The notes: a model not told the origin generated them from the sequence alone. Positions 5,708 to 12,432 are shown, counted from the stretch's first letter. The stretch is 24,194 bases of DNA from JAPLYB01 sp964481435 (GCA_964481435.1 CAYZTH010000012.1:1-24194), one strand, 5' to 3'. Translations and numbers: made by a program.

Positions 5708-6754
5708 CTAGAGTTCAATTATTTTGTCTTTATTCTTAGAAAATTTTAGAACATAATCTTTGGCGTGTTTGATTGATTCTTCATTAATTTTTCCCTGTAA
5801 CATTACTGTTGGGCCTGGTAAGGTGGCAAGCTTGTAGACTTTCTCAGTTTTCTTGTCTCGCAATCCTTCAAGAAGTTCATTTTCTTTTTCTTTTCTGCCA
5901 ACGATAATTTTATAGTTATTAAAAAAGAAATGACGCCCTATCTTAAGAAGTTCAATATCTCTAGGAGTTATATCCTTTATATCAATTCTTTTGAGCAAGT
6001 CTTTTAATCTTTCAGTGTAGACTTTCTCACAGAGAAGACAGCCACCTGCGGGCGTCGGATAGGATATTTTATACTTATTTGCTAATTCAATTTGAGGTTT
6101 TCGACTTCGGCCGCTGATATTGAAAAGTTTTGAGGAATCTATCAATCCGTCTTCTTCGGGTTTTGTTTTTGGAAATAAATTAGCAGATAGGGGCCTGAGA
6201 ATTTTTCCTTCTAGTTTTGTTTCTTTGTCAATAGTTTCCATTGCTTTTCTATACTGGGACATGGGTCTTTCATTGAGGACCTCGCCTGTGACTATAAAAT
6301 CATTGGGTTTGAGAAGTTCTTTTGTCTTATTTAGGATGAAGATTCTGCAGTCGATGCAGGGATTTATGCCTGAACCATGTCCATGTTTTGGTTTGGAAAC
6401 AATTTTAAGATACTCTTTGAAGAGCTTGCCTTGGGTGCAGTCAATTATCCTATGCTCTATGCCTTGAACTTGAGTGAAGTTGAAAGAACAATCACTCTGG
6501 CAGCAGCCAGAACCGAATATAAATTTGAATGTTAACGCAATGATTTTGAATTTTGGGGTATGTTTGTTATCGGTATGTATTTTGTTTGCATGTTTTTCTT
6601 TTTCTTCTGAAGAACGAATGAGAGAATCTTCACACTTATCTCTGGCTTGAAAAGCCAAATCTTTAGCTTGGTCTTGCATTAGCTTCAGGGCTAGTCTAGA
6701 ATCTAAGCCGCCTGAAAACAGGACGTAACATGTTGGAATTGATTGTTTTTTCAT
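5708..6754 (-). CDS. PP-loop ATPase (ThiI/MnmA-like RNA thiolase) with NFACT-R-like tail
   Basis: A 348-residue enzyme of the adenine nucleotide alpha-hydrolase fold. The PP-loop SGGLDSR is at 14-20. Cysteine sites follow at GSGCCQSDC (84-89), at NPCIDC (C133, C136), which is typical of sulfur-transfer PP-loop enzymes, and at GGCLLC (C239, C242), where a zinc or Fe-S site is possible. TGEVLNERP at 157-165 and ISGRSRKPQ at 213-221 are conserved substrate-loop features. The last 75 residues begin IGRHFFFNNYKIIVGR and ENELL, resembling the NFACT-R RNA-binding domain, which is known fused to PP-loop enzymes. A charged insertion at about 29-68 separates the PP-loop from the next strand. The likely role is activating an RNA (probably tRNA) base for thiolation; the exact nucleotide cannot be told from sequence. 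It is transcribed divergently from the gene at 6840. Confidence 0.82.
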   Translation of the reverse strand: MKKQSIPTCYVLFSGGLDSRLALKLMQDQAKDLAFQARDKCEDSLIRSSEEKEKHANKIHTDNKHTPKFKIIALTFKFIFGSGCCQSDCSFNFTQVQGIEHRIIDCTQGKLFKEYLKIVSKPKHGHGSGINPCIDCRIFILNKTKELLKPNDFIVTGEVLNERPMSQYRKAMETIDKETKLEGKILRPLSANLFPKTKPEEDGLIDSSKLFNISGRSRKPQIELANKYKISYPTPAGGCLLCEKVYTERLKDLLKRIDIKDITPRDIELLKIGRHFFFNNYKIIVGRKEKENELLEGLRDKKTEKVYKLATLPGPTVMLQGKINEESIKHAKDYVLKFSKNKDKIIEL

Positions 6755-6775
6755 TAAATAAAGAATAAGGGGGGA

Positions 6776-6785
6776 TTTTTAAATT
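6776..6785 (-). promoter_or_regulatory. TATA-like box for the PP-loop gene
   Basis: AATTTAAAAA on the minus strand is centred about 26 bases upstream of the ATG at 6754. It forms half of a divergent promoter pair with 6810-6818. Confidence 0.5.
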
Positions 6786-6809
6786 CTGCTTCAAAATTTT
6801 AAAGATAGG

Positions 6810-6818
6810 TTTTAAATA
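6810..6818 (+). promoter_or_regulatory. TATA-like box for the DUF7670-like gene
   Basis: TTTTAAATA is centred about 26 bases upstream of the ATG at 6840. A second TATA-like run (TTTATAAAT, about 6829-6837) lies too close to the start for the usual spacing. Confidence 0.5.
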
Positions 6819-6839
6819 AGCAAGTGCTTTTATAAATAA

Positions 6840-7253
6840 ATGAAAAAGAGGATTAAGAAGAATAAGATTAAATTCCCCAAGGTAAAAAAGGGGTGGATAT
6901 TCTGGACACCAAGGATTTTGTCCATAATTTTTGTTTTATTCTTGGCTTTATTTTCATTAGATGTTTTTGATGGGAATTATGGGTTCTGGGGAACAGTTTT
7001 AGCATTTTTGATGCATAGCATTCCTTCAATTGTCTTATTGATTATCCTGATAATCTCCTGGAAATATGAGATTGTTGGGGGAATTGCTTTTATTCTAGCA
7101 GGATTAGCTTATACTATCCTTACCGTTGTTAGAACGGCAATGTCAAGTCCGCATGAATGGTACATGCTTGCGTGGGCAGTACAAATTGCAGGACCTGCAT
7201 TTTTTATAGGAATTTTATTCTTGATTGGTTGGTTTAGGAAAAAGAAAAGATAA
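6840..7253 (+). CDS. Four-helix membrane protein, DUF7670-like
   Basis: A 137-residue protein with a strongly basic N-terminus (about eleven lysines and arginines before residue 20) and four hydrophobic segments at about 24-42, 50-72, 77-97 and 108-130. The block WTPRILSIIFVLFLALFSLDVF followed by LMHSIPSIVLLIILIISWK and a GGIAFILAGL segment matches the widespread DUF7670 family of unknown function. A TATA-like box stands 26 bases before the ATG. It ends two bases before the stop codon of the convergent gene at 7256. The family name is from memory of the motif; the topology is clear. Confidence 0.78.
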   Translation: MKKRIKKNKIKFPKVKKGWIFWTPRILSIIFVLFLALFSLDVFDGNYGFWGTVLAFLMHSIPSIVLLIILIISWKYEIVGGIAFILAGLAYTILTVVRTAMSSPHEWYMLAWAVQIAGPAFFIGILFLIGWFRKKKR

Positions 7254-7255
7254 GA

Positions 7256-7882
7256 CTAGCGCCTATACTTCCATTCAGTTATATTGCCGATTTCTCTTTC
7301 TGTCTTGTCGGCTTTTCTTAGATTTTTTGCTTGTTTTGGGGTCAGGATATTGTGGTGCTTTACTTTGACAAGATAGTCTGGAATGTACCAAACATCCTCT
7401 TCAGAAGTCATCCAATTGAGAGTGTCGAATCTTGAGAGACTTACTGGTTTGCTATATGATCTTAGGGTCTTTTCCCCCTTCTTATTTGTGTATTCATGAA
7501 AGAAACTCAGGACTAACTCGCGGACATTTGAATAGATTGGTTCTCTGTATCTTAACACTCCGTGATTTGTTTTCGAGATGGCGCCGAATTTTCCATCTTC
7601 TTTGAATATAGCTATAACATGATCATCATCTTTGTCATTTGCAGCTAAATCCAAAATCAGGGGTTGTCTGCCTTGAATTCTCAATATAAGCGCTGCTAGC
7701 AAAGCTCCTTCGATACAGTGGCACTTGTTTTTCTTTAGAACTTGCCTTGGAGACATGCAAGTGTCTTTCCTATAGTCAAAGTTCATTGGGATTTTGTTAA
7801 TGAAGTCCTGAACTTTCTTAGGAGTATCTAGGGCTTTTAGAACTTTCAACTCTTTTTTTGTCAAACCAAACAACCTTAGCAT
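7256..7882 (-). CDS. Transglutaminase-fold protein (possible cysteine protease)
   Basis: A 208-residue protein with a papain/transglutaminase-like layout. A cysteine region NKCHCIEGALLAA (C54/C56) opens a helix, a strand with DDDHVIAIF carries H88, and KTNHG (about 104-108) gives a possible third residue. The order C, H, N/D within about 50 residues fits the transglutaminase-like superfamily, whose members act as proteases, peptide crosslinkers or inactive scaffolds. There is no signal peptide, so it should be cytoplasmic. The C-terminal third (WYIPDYLVKVKHHNILTP) is lysine-rich and not recognised. A TATA-like box is 24 bases upstream. The substrate is unknown, and the family call is moderate. 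Confidence 0.72.
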   Translation of the reverse strand: MLRLFGLTKKELKVLKALDTPKKVQDFINKIPMNFDYRKDTCMSPRQVLKKNKCHCIEGALLAALILRIQGRQPLILDLAANDKDDDHVIAIFKEDGKFGAISKTNHGVLRYREPIYSNVRELVLSFFHEYTNKKGEKTLRSYSKPVSLSRFDTLNWMTSEEDVWYIPDYLVKVKHHNILTPKQAKNLRKADKTEREIGNITEWKYRR

Positions 7883-7900
7883 ATTTATGCAAGATTTTGA

Positions 7901-7910
7901 TATTTAAAAA
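7901..7910 (-). promoter_or_regulatory. TATA-like box
   Basis: TTTTTAAATA on the minus strand is centred 24 bases upstream of the ATG at 7882. Confidence 0.5.
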
Positions 7911-7959
7911 TTTTTATCTTTGCAATTAGATTTAGTGAGGGTGATAAAATTCTTAAGAA

Positions 7960-8253
7960 TTAATTTCTAACAAAAATATCAGCGCCCATGTATCTTCCTT
8001 CTAAAATCATTCTTGCAACTACTCTATCAATGCCATAATGACTCTTGATGATTGTTGAATTGCTTCTGCTTACTCCCGAAGTTAGATGTTCTAGGGGCAT
8101 GAATAATATACCTCCTTGAAGTGGTTGAGAAGCTATCTGCGGTCTGAAATCTTCATCAGCGTATCCTCTTTTTGCAACAGGGCCTGTGGGTTCATATCCA
8201 AACATTTCATCATCAGAAACGCCATGAGGGATTACTTGTTTAAGCTCTTCCAT
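7960..8253 (-). CDS. Hypothetical protein (97 residues)
   Basis: Not recognised. A soluble, acidic N-terminal half (SDDEMFGYEPTGPVAKRGYADEDF) is followed by LQGGILFMPLEHLT and a C-terminal helical part with IIKSHYGIDRVVARMILEGRYMG. It begins 21 bases after the stop of the upstream gene at 8275-8604 and is probably in the same transcript. Just past its stop is TTCTTAAGAATTAA, a 14-base string also found after the gene at 3136. There are no membrane segments and no metal motif. It is called a gene because of its length, its ATG start and its fit in an otherwise continuous minus-strand series. Confidence 0.6.
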   Translation of the reverse strand: MEELKQVIPHGVSDDEMFGYEPTGPVAKRGYADEDFRPQIASQPLQGGILFMPLEHLTSGVSRSNSTIIKSHYGIDRVVARMILEGRYMGADIFVRN

Positions 8254-8274
8254 TGCTCGTTCAAGTGACCTTGG

Positions 8275-8604
8275 CTATCTTGAAGCAAATAAGAAATGTG
8301 TGCCGGGGATAGAAGGCATCTGTTTTGGGTCATAGAGGACTAGAGCTTTAAGAGATTCTGAAGGTAGTTTCATGGCTTCTAATCTGCTTGGAAGCAAATC
8401 AAAATCTAGTAAGAAAAATCTCGTGGCGAGTCTTAATCGGCTTTCTTCATCTCTTACTTGTAGTATTCTTACTGGTTGGCCATCTCTCGGATTGAATTTC
8501 CTAGAGCCTGGTAGCAGGTAACTATACCCTTCCTCACAGGGGATTGCGTTAACATCTCTTTCCGGTCTTGTCCATCTTAAATCGACATTAGCATATTTTG
8601 GCAT
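8275..8604 (-). CDS. Hypothetical protein (109 residues)
   Basis: Not recognised. It is a small, mixed-charge, probably globular protein: GYSYLLPGSRKFNPRDGQPV near 26-45, then a strand-helix segment RLATRFFLLDFDLLPSRLEAMKL and the C-terminal end PSIPGTHFLFASR. A weak TATA-like stretch (about 8625-8634) is 26 bases upstream. It sits in a run of four short minus-strand genes (8791-9213, 8632-8721, 8275-8604 and 7960-8253), none of which resembles a family I know. Codon use does not stand out from its neighbours. Confidence 0.6.
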   Translation of the reverse strand: MPKYANVDLRWTRPERDVNAIPCEEGYSYLLPGSRKFNPRDGQPVRILQVRDEESRLRLATRFFLLDFDLLPSRLEAMKLPSESLKALVLYDPKQMPSIPGTHFLFASR

Positions 8605-8631
8605 TTTCTATTGAATTCTTATCTTTAGTAT

Positions 8632-8721
8632 TTAGGCTAGAACAAAAAGGGCTGCTAGGATGATTACGAGTAAGAAAAGTAGGGATGCAGTAATTATCAA
8701 GAGGCTTGTTTTTTTGTCCAT
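8632..8721 (-). CDS. 29-residue single-helix membrane peptide
   Basis: This short gene reads MDKKTSLLIITASLLFLLVI and then IILAALFVLA: a charged MDKK start and one uninterrupted hydrophobic stretch (6-29), the shape of a single-pass membrane microprotein. A strong Shine-Dalgarno sequence (GAGGTGA on the minus strand, 8731-8737) ends nine bases before the ATG, which is the best argument that it is translated. It lies between the genes at 8791-9213 and 8275-8604 on the same strand. The function is unknown. Confidence 0.6.
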   Translation of the reverse strand: MDKKTSLLIITASLLFLLVIILAALFVLA

Positions 8722-8730
8722 GTTACTTGG

Positions 8731-8737
8731 TCACCTC
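8731..8737 (-). promoter_or_regulatory. Ribosome binding site for the 29-residue peptide
   Basis: GAGGTGA on the minus strand stands nine bases before the ATG at 8721. It is one of the few strong Shine-Dalgarno sequences in a window where most starts look leaderless. Confidence 0.6.
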
Positions 8738-8790
8738 TTGCTCATTTACGCTCTTTTGAGAGATTTCTTGGATTTATTAAGGTTTCTATG

Positions 8791-9213
8791 TCAAGAATTT
8801 AGAATTTCTGTTACCCTATCTTTGGGAATTGCTCTGTACTCTGCGATGGTATGCGTAGCAATTTTTTCTAAATCTCCCGGCAGTGGCTGTGAAGCAGTTT
8901 CAAATATAACTGGAAAACCCCATATAGAATAACCTTTTCCCTCTAAATATGCACTTAAAATCCTGTTTGCTTGATCAGGGGACTCTGCATGGTATAGTAT
9001 TCTTCTTGTATCTGTCGGTTCGTCGAAACCAGCAAGTCTTATTGGTTTGGCCTGTATAAATCTATCGTGTATAAAAGTTGGACTCTCCTTAGGTTGTGTT
9101 TTCCCTGTGCTCACAAAGAGTTTAAATTTTATGTAAGCAATAACAAATTGATCGCCTTCGCTTTCTGCAATAAATGCCTGGGCTTTTTCAACATAGGGGT
9201 GATTTTGGCTCAT
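8791..9213 (-). CDS. Hypothetical protein (140 residues)
   Basis: Not recognised. It is a soluble alpha/beta-looking protein with a strand FVIAYIKFKLFVSTG near 22-36, LAGFDEPTDTRRILYHAESPDQANRIL near 56-82 and WGFPVIFETASQPLPGDLEKIATHTI towards the end. There is no signal peptide, cysteine pair or nucleotide-binding motif. A TATA-like box is 25 bases upstream, so it probably opens the minus-strand series of small unknown genes that continues to 7960. A longer ORF on the opposite strand (8660-8932) overlaps it but lacks support. Confidence 0.62.
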   Translation of the reverse strand: MSQNHPYVEKAQAFIAESEGDQFVIAYIKFKLFVSTGKTQPKESPTFIHDRFIQAKPIRLAGFDEPTDTRRILYHAESPDQANRILSAYLEGKGYSIWGFPVIFETASQPLPGDLEKIATHTIAEYRAIPKDRVTEILNS

Positions 9214-9233
9214 TTATTTTGTAAAACTGGCTC

Positions 9234-9242
9234 ATATTTAAG
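9234..9242 (-). promoter_or_regulatory. TATA-like box
   Basis: CTTAAATAT on the minus strand is centred 25 bases upstream of the ATG at 9213. Confidence 0.5.
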
Positions 9243-9270
9243 TATTATTGTTCTTTAGCGCAAGAATAGT

Positions 9271-9279
9271 TTTATAAAT
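9271..9279 (+). promoter_or_regulatory. TATA-like box for the coiled-coil gene and sod
   Basis: TTTATAAAT is centred 25 bases upstream of the ATG at 9300. It probably drives both the 85-residue gene and the superoxide dismutase that follows 22 bases behind it. Confidence 0.6.
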
Positions 9280-9299
9280 TGAGAAATCTTATCTTTTAG

Positions 9300-9557
9300 A
9301 TGGCAGAAAAATACCATAAAGAAAAACATCTTGAAAAGAAGGTTGATTCTAGAGATTCTAAGAGTGAGAAGAAACCCGAAGGAAGGAAACTTTCTAAGGA
9401 AGAGGAACTTGCATATCATCAGGGCGCTTTACAAGCACTGGCTGCAGAGCACAATGAGCTTGTGAGGATGATAAAGACTGTTGAGAGTATCATGAAAGCG
9501 CACATGGAAAGAATGCAGCAGATGGGTGTTAAGTTCCATGAAGCTAAGAAGGAGTAA
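9300..9557 (+). CDS. Small charged coiled-coil protein
   Basis: An 85-residue protein. The first 35 residues are very rich in K, E, D and S (likely disordered), and residues 35-80 form a probable long amphipathic helix (LAYHQGALQALAAEHNELVR, then MIKTVESIMKAHMERMQQMG). Prefoldin-like helical hairpins and small coiled-coil scaffolds look similar, but no specific family can be assigned. The stop codon is 22 bases before the superoxide dismutase ATG, so both are likely on one mRNA from the TATA box at 9271. Confidence 0.7.
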   Translation: MAEKYHKEKHLEKKVDSRDSKSEKKPEGRKLSKEEELAYHQGALQALAAEHNELVRMIKTVESIMKAHMERMQQMGVKFHEAKKE

Positions 9558-9579
9558 TTTTAGAATTTTTATCAATAAA

Positions 9580-10137
9580 ATGGAATTAAAACAATTTGAT
9601 TTGAAAAAATCTGGATTGGGTGAGAAACAGATTTCTGAACATATTAAACTCTATGAAGGATACTGCAAGAAGATAGATGAAATTAGGACCAAGATTTCTG
9701 TCAGTGCCATGGAGGGTAATGCTACTTATTCTGAGATTAGGGAGCTTAAACTCGAAGAGGGATTTTGTATCAATGCAATTAAGCTTCATGAGTTATTCTT
9801 TGAGAGCATAGGTGAGGGCTATTCTAATGAAATTATTAAGATAATTGAGAATGATTTTGGTAGTTTGGATATATGGAAAAAAGAATTTATGGCCTTAGCA
9901 ATGTCGGCTAGAGGATGGGTTGTTCTGGCTTATGACTGGAAAGATGACAAGCTGCATAATTATATTTGTGATATGCACAACCAAGGAGGAATATGGGAAA
10001 CAATTCCTTTACTTATATTAGATGTGTATGAGCATGCTTATTTTATAGATTATGGAACAAACAGGAAAGCATATATTGAGTGGTTCATGAATAATATCAA
10101 CTGGAAGATTGTTGAAGAGAGAACAGACAAGTTTTGA
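9580..10137 (+). CDS. sod: Fe/Mn-type superoxide dismutase
   Basis: Converts superoxide to oxygen and peroxide. The start chosen is the ATG at 9580, giving 185 residues; the frame stays open back to 9526, but that overlaps the upstream gene and adds nothing family-like. Metal ligands line up as H21 (SEHIKLYEGY), H70 (AIKLHELFF), D148 and H152 (LDVYEHAYFIDY). GWVVLAYD and the NWKIVEE end are also typical. The outer-sphere glutamine appears to be Q135 (HNQGG) on the C-terminal side with a small residue (A66) four before H70, the arrangement of Mn enzymes rather than Fe enzymes, so Mn or dual metal use is more likely. The N-terminus is shorter than in E. coli enzymes. Its peroxide product could be removed by the rubrerythrin at 5109. 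Confidence 0.93.
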   Translation: MELKQFDLKKSGLGEKQISEHIKLYEGYCKKIDEIRTKISVSAMEGNATYSEIRELKLEEGFCINAIKLHELFFESIGEGYSNEIIKIIENDFGSLDIWKKEFMALAMSARGWVVLAYDWKDDKLHNYICDMHNQGGIWETIPLLILDVYEHAYFIDYGTNRKAYIEWFMNNINWKIVEERTDKF

Positions 10138-10141
10138 AAAT

Positions 10142-10231
10142 AGTGGTGAGATATGTTGTGAAATAGACTATAAGAGTTTTGGTGCAGGAGCACAAAATTG
10201 CAAAACTCAATTTGCTAAAACAGATACCACT
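10142..10231 (+). ncRNA. Candidate structured RNA or leader element
   Basis: In the 132-base gap between sod and the next gene several pairings nest. AGTGGT (10142-10147) pairs with ACCACT (10226-10231), GAGTTTTG (10174-10181) with CAAAACTC (10201-10208), and inside that GTGC (10182-10185) with GCAC (10190-10193) around AGGA. Competing pairings exist: GCAAA (10200-10204) with TTTGC (10211-10215), and AATTTG (10209-10214) with CAAATT (10232-10237). It could be an independent RNA, a 5' leader of the gene at 10270, or a processed 3' end of sod. It matches no RNA family I can name. Confidence 0.4.
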
Positions 10232-10259
10232 CAAATTCAGCTTAAAAATAAATAAAAAA

Positions 10260-10265
10260 GGAGGT
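10260..10265 (+). promoter_or_regulatory. Strong Shine-Dalgarno site
   Basis: GGAGGT lies four bases before the ATG at 10270. A strong site fits a leadered or internal message and supports this start. Confidence 0.7.
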
Positions 10266-10269
10266 AAAA

Positions 10270-10461
10270 ATGATGGAGATGGATATGAAATCAGTAATGA
10301 TACATAAGGCATGGTTCTTCTTGATATTTGGAATATTGCTTATATTGAATGCTGTCTTAAGCATCGTATCTTGGGCTATTTTTGCAGGAATAATTGCAAT
10401 AATTATTGCAATAATCGCATTTATAGGCGGAGGATCTTGTTGTAAAGCAAAGAAGAAGTAA
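10270..10461 (+). CDS. Small two-helix membrane protein
   Basis: A 63-residue protein with two hydrophobic segments (about 13-33 and 36-54) and a C-terminal GGGSCCKAKKK tail carrying two adjacent cysteines and four lysines. The cysteine pair next to the membrane could bind metal or be lipidated, but nothing proves either. The GGAGGT site just upstream supports the start. It follows the structured segment after sod and is closed by a long T-rich terminator. Similar short helical-hairpin proteins are common in small archaeal genomes; I know no specific family. Confidence 0.75.
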   Translation: MMEMDMKSVMIHKAWFFLIFGILLILNAVLSIVSWAIFAGIIAIIIAIIAFIGGGSCCKAKKK

Positions 10462-10477
10462 TTTTTAATATAATTTA

Positions 10478-10495
10478 TTTTTTTTTATTTTTTTT
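10478..10495 (+). terminator. Poly-T archaeal terminator
   Basis: A run of nine T, one A and eight T follows the stop codon at 10461. Archaeal RNA polymerase terminates at such U tracts without a hairpin. It separates the sod-membrane protein stretch from lemA. Confidence 0.7.
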
Positions 10496-10516
10496 ATTAG
10501 ATTTGAAATTCACAAG

Positions 10517-10526
10517 GTTTAAAAAG
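10517..10526 (+). promoter_or_regulatory. TATA-like box for lemA
   Basis: GTTTAAAAAG is centred 25 bases upstream of the ATG at 10547, directly after the poly-T terminator. Confidence 0.6.
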
Positions 10527-10546
10527 TAGAATAAGTAATATTATTT

Positions 10547-11131
10547 ATGTCAATATTACTTGCACTACTTATTCCTTTGATTATAATAGTCGCTATTGTA
10601 GTGATTATTCTATTGATTTGGATAGGTTATTACAATAAGTTTGTCGTTCTTCTAAACAGGATAAAGAATTCATTTGCTCAGATAGATGTTCAGCTCAAGA
10701 AGAGAGCAGACCTTGTGCCTAACTTAATGGAATCTGTTAAGGGCTATATGAAGCACGAAGCAGGAATCATGAGAGAAGTTTCTGAAGCTAGAAAAGCTCT
10801 TGTTGGCGCGAATGCTTCTGGAGATATAAACAAGAGAGTCAAGGCTGGAGATGCTCTTCAGGGTGCTTTGGGTAGACTATTCGCAGTTGCTGAGAATTAT
10901 CCTAATTTGAAGGCAAATGAGAACTTCTTACAGTTCCAGAATGAACTTTCAGCTATTGAGGATAAGGTTGCTTATGCTAGACAGTTCTACAATGACTCAA
11001 TCCTAAGCTTTGACAATTCTGTACAGACTTTCCCGGGAAATATATTTGCTGGGCAGAAGTTCAAGAGCCAGGCTGGAAAATACATCCAGATTCAAGAATC
11101 TGAGAGAAGTGTTCCAAAGGTCAAGTTTTAA
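10547..11131 (+). CDS. lemA: LemA family membrane protein
   Basis: A 194-residue protein with one N-terminal membrane helix (about 4-27) followed by the helical LemA domain. Family signatures are YYNKFVVLLNRIKNSFAQID, QLKKRADLVPNLMESVKGYM, RLFAVAENYPNLKANENFLQ and the C-terminal ARQFYNDSILSFDNSVQTFP with GNIFAG. Length and motif order match the family. The biochemical role of LemA is unsettled; it is membrane-bound and often encoded next to the protease HtpX, as here (51-bp gap). That pairing suggests a part in membrane-protein quality control. A TATA-like box 25 bases upstream supports the start. Confidence 0.95.
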   Translation: MSILLALLIPLIIIVAIVVIILLIWIGYYNKFVVLLNRIKNSFAQIDVQLKKRADLVPNLMESVKGYMKHEAGIMREVSEARKALVGANASGDINKRVKAGDALQGALGRLFAVAENYPNLKANENFLQFQNELSAIEDKVAYARQFYNDSILSFDNSVQTFPGNIFAGQKFKSQAGKYIQIQESERSVPKVKF

Positions 11132-11155
11132 TTTGAGTTTTATTTTTAGTTAATC

Positions 11156-11165
11156 TTTTAAATTA
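11156..11165 (+). promoter_or_regulatory. TATA-like box for htpX
   Basis: TTTTAAATTA is centred about 23 bases upstream of the ATG at 11183, so htpX may have its own promoter in addition to read-through from lemA. Confidence 0.45.
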
Positions 11166-11182
11166 TAGAATCCAGTCTATTT

Positions 11183-12109
11183 ATGGCAAAAGAAAAAAAA
11201 GAACAGAAGGATGAAGGAAAGCATATTGACTTTAGAGATCAGATTGCTAGAAATAAGACCAAGTCTGTCTTCTTAGTTATATTCGTGTTCATTGTGCTTG
11301 TTGTGATTGGATTTGTTATAAGTCTGGCTTTTCCTAAGGGAGACATGTTCATTATACTGATTTTTGCTACTTTAATTTCAATAATCTATGTTTGGATAAC
11401 TTATGCTATGTCAGATAAGATTGCGCTTGCATCTGTTGGAGCCCAGGAAGCTGATAAAAGGATACATTCTCAGTTGTACAATGCTGTTGAGAACATGTCC
11501 ATAGCTTCTGGAACTCCTATGCCTAGAGTCTATATCATGCCCGGCAAGCAGATAAATGCTTTTGCAACTGGCAAAGATCCTCAACATAGTGTTGTCTGTG
11601 TTACAGAAGGAGCTTTGAATAAGCTGAATAAGCAGGAGCTTGAGGGCGTTATAGGACATGAGATGGGCCATATAGCAAATTATGATATAAGATTTGTTAC
11701 GCTTGTTGCTATAATGGTTGGCGCAATCTCCATATTTTCTCAATTATTTTTAAGAAGCATGTTCTTCAGAAGTTCGAATAATAGTGATTCAGGAAGAGGG
11801 AATATTATTTTCTTAGTTATTGCTTTAGTCTTAGCTATAATCGCGCCGATAATTGTCAAACTTGTTCAATTAGCTATATCAAGAAAGAGGGAGTATGCTG
11901 CTGATGCGACTTCTGTTCAATTCACAAGGTATCCCCCGGGATTGATAGGGGCTTTAAAGAAGATAAAGCAAGAGAGCGATGAACCGATGAAAGTTCCTGA
12001 CGCTGTAGCTTCAATGTTCTTCTCAGACACGACAAAGAAAAGATTGGTTGAATTATTTGAGACTCATCCACCGATAGAGAAGAGAATCAAGGTTCTTGAG
12101 GCAATGTAA
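11183..12109 (+). CDS. htpX: HtpX-type zinc metalloprotease (M48)
   Basis: A membrane protease that degrades damaged membrane proteins with its catalytic domain on the cytoplasmic side. The 308-residue protein has helices at about 28-50 and 55-75, the zinc motif HEMGH (H159, E160, H163), further helices at about 170-190 and 208-232, and the third ligand E237 in KREYAADA. Other family landmarks are MPRVYIMPGKQINAFATG near 113-130 and the C-terminal THPPIEKRIKVLE. A charged 20-residue N-terminal extension (KEKKEQKDEG) precedes the first helix. All catalytic residues are present. It follows lemA on the same strand. Confidence 0.96.
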   Translation: MAKEKKEQKDEGKHIDFRDQIARNKTKSVFLVIFVFIVLVVIGFVISLAFPKGDMFIILIFATLISIIYVWITYAMSDKIALASVGAQEADKRIHSQLYNAVENMSIASGTPMPRVYIMPGKQINAFATGKDPQHSVVCVTEGALNKLNKQELEGVIGHEMGHIANYDIRFVTLVAIMVGAISIFSQLFLRSMFFRSSNNSDSGRGNIIFLVIALVLAIIAPIIVKLVQLAISRKREYAADATSVQFTRYPPGLIGALKKIKQESDEPMKVPDAVASMFFSDTTKKRLVELFETHPPIEKRIKVLEAM

Positions 12110-12130
12110 ATTAAGAGAACAAAGAGAAAA

Positions 12131-12140
12131 ATTTAAAAAC
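12131..12140 (+). promoter_or_regulatory. TATA-like box
   Basis: ATTTAAAAAC is centred 25 bases upstream of the ATG at 12160. Confidence 0.55.
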
Positions 12141-12159
12141 TTCTTGACATAAGAGGAAG

Positions 12160-12432
12160 ATGGGAAAAACGATAAATGCTATCATTTTGGCTGGTTCTTT
12201 GGTTTTAGCTGTTCCCGGTATAATCGGGACATATAATTTCTATAAGCCTAGGGCCGAGTATGACGGATTGAGCGCATCTCAAGTCGCTAAGGGCTTGTCA
12301 AGGGGAGACCCTACGCTTCAGAGTTATGCACGCAATGCTTTTGCCAATGGTGTTGAGTGTTGCGTGGCGGGTCTTGGTCTTTTATATCTTGTCTCTGTGC
12401 CATCTAGAAGAAAGAGAAGATTTGTTTCATAA
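12160..12432 (+). CDS. Hypothetical small membrane protein
   Basis: A 90-residue protein with a hydrophobic N-terminus (about 5-24, IIGTYNFY at its end), a middle part with YDGLSASQVAKGLSRGDP, a second hydrophobic segment (about 65-81) and a very basic tail (SRRKRRFVS). Both termini are probably cytoplasmic, with a loop of about 40 residues outside. I do not recognise a family. Its stop codon directly abuts the stop codon of the convergent RNase H gene with no gap. A TATA-like box 25 bases upstream supports the ATG. Confidence 0.65.
   Translation: MGKTINAIILAGSLVLAVPGIIGTYNFYKPRAEYDGLSASQVAKGLSRGDPTLQSYARNAFANGVECCVAGLGLLYLVSVPSRRKRRFVS

Noticed and set aside
8660..8932. Plus-strand gene opposite the minus-strand unknown genes
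   Set aside because: It overlaps the better-supported 29-residue and 140-residue minus-strand genes and has no TATA box or ribosome binding site of its own.
10142..10237. tRNA gene in the gap after sod
   Set aside because: The outer 6-bp stem and a small 5-bp stem look like acceptor and T arms, but the T-loop consensus, the D arm and the normal spacing to the acceptor are missing.
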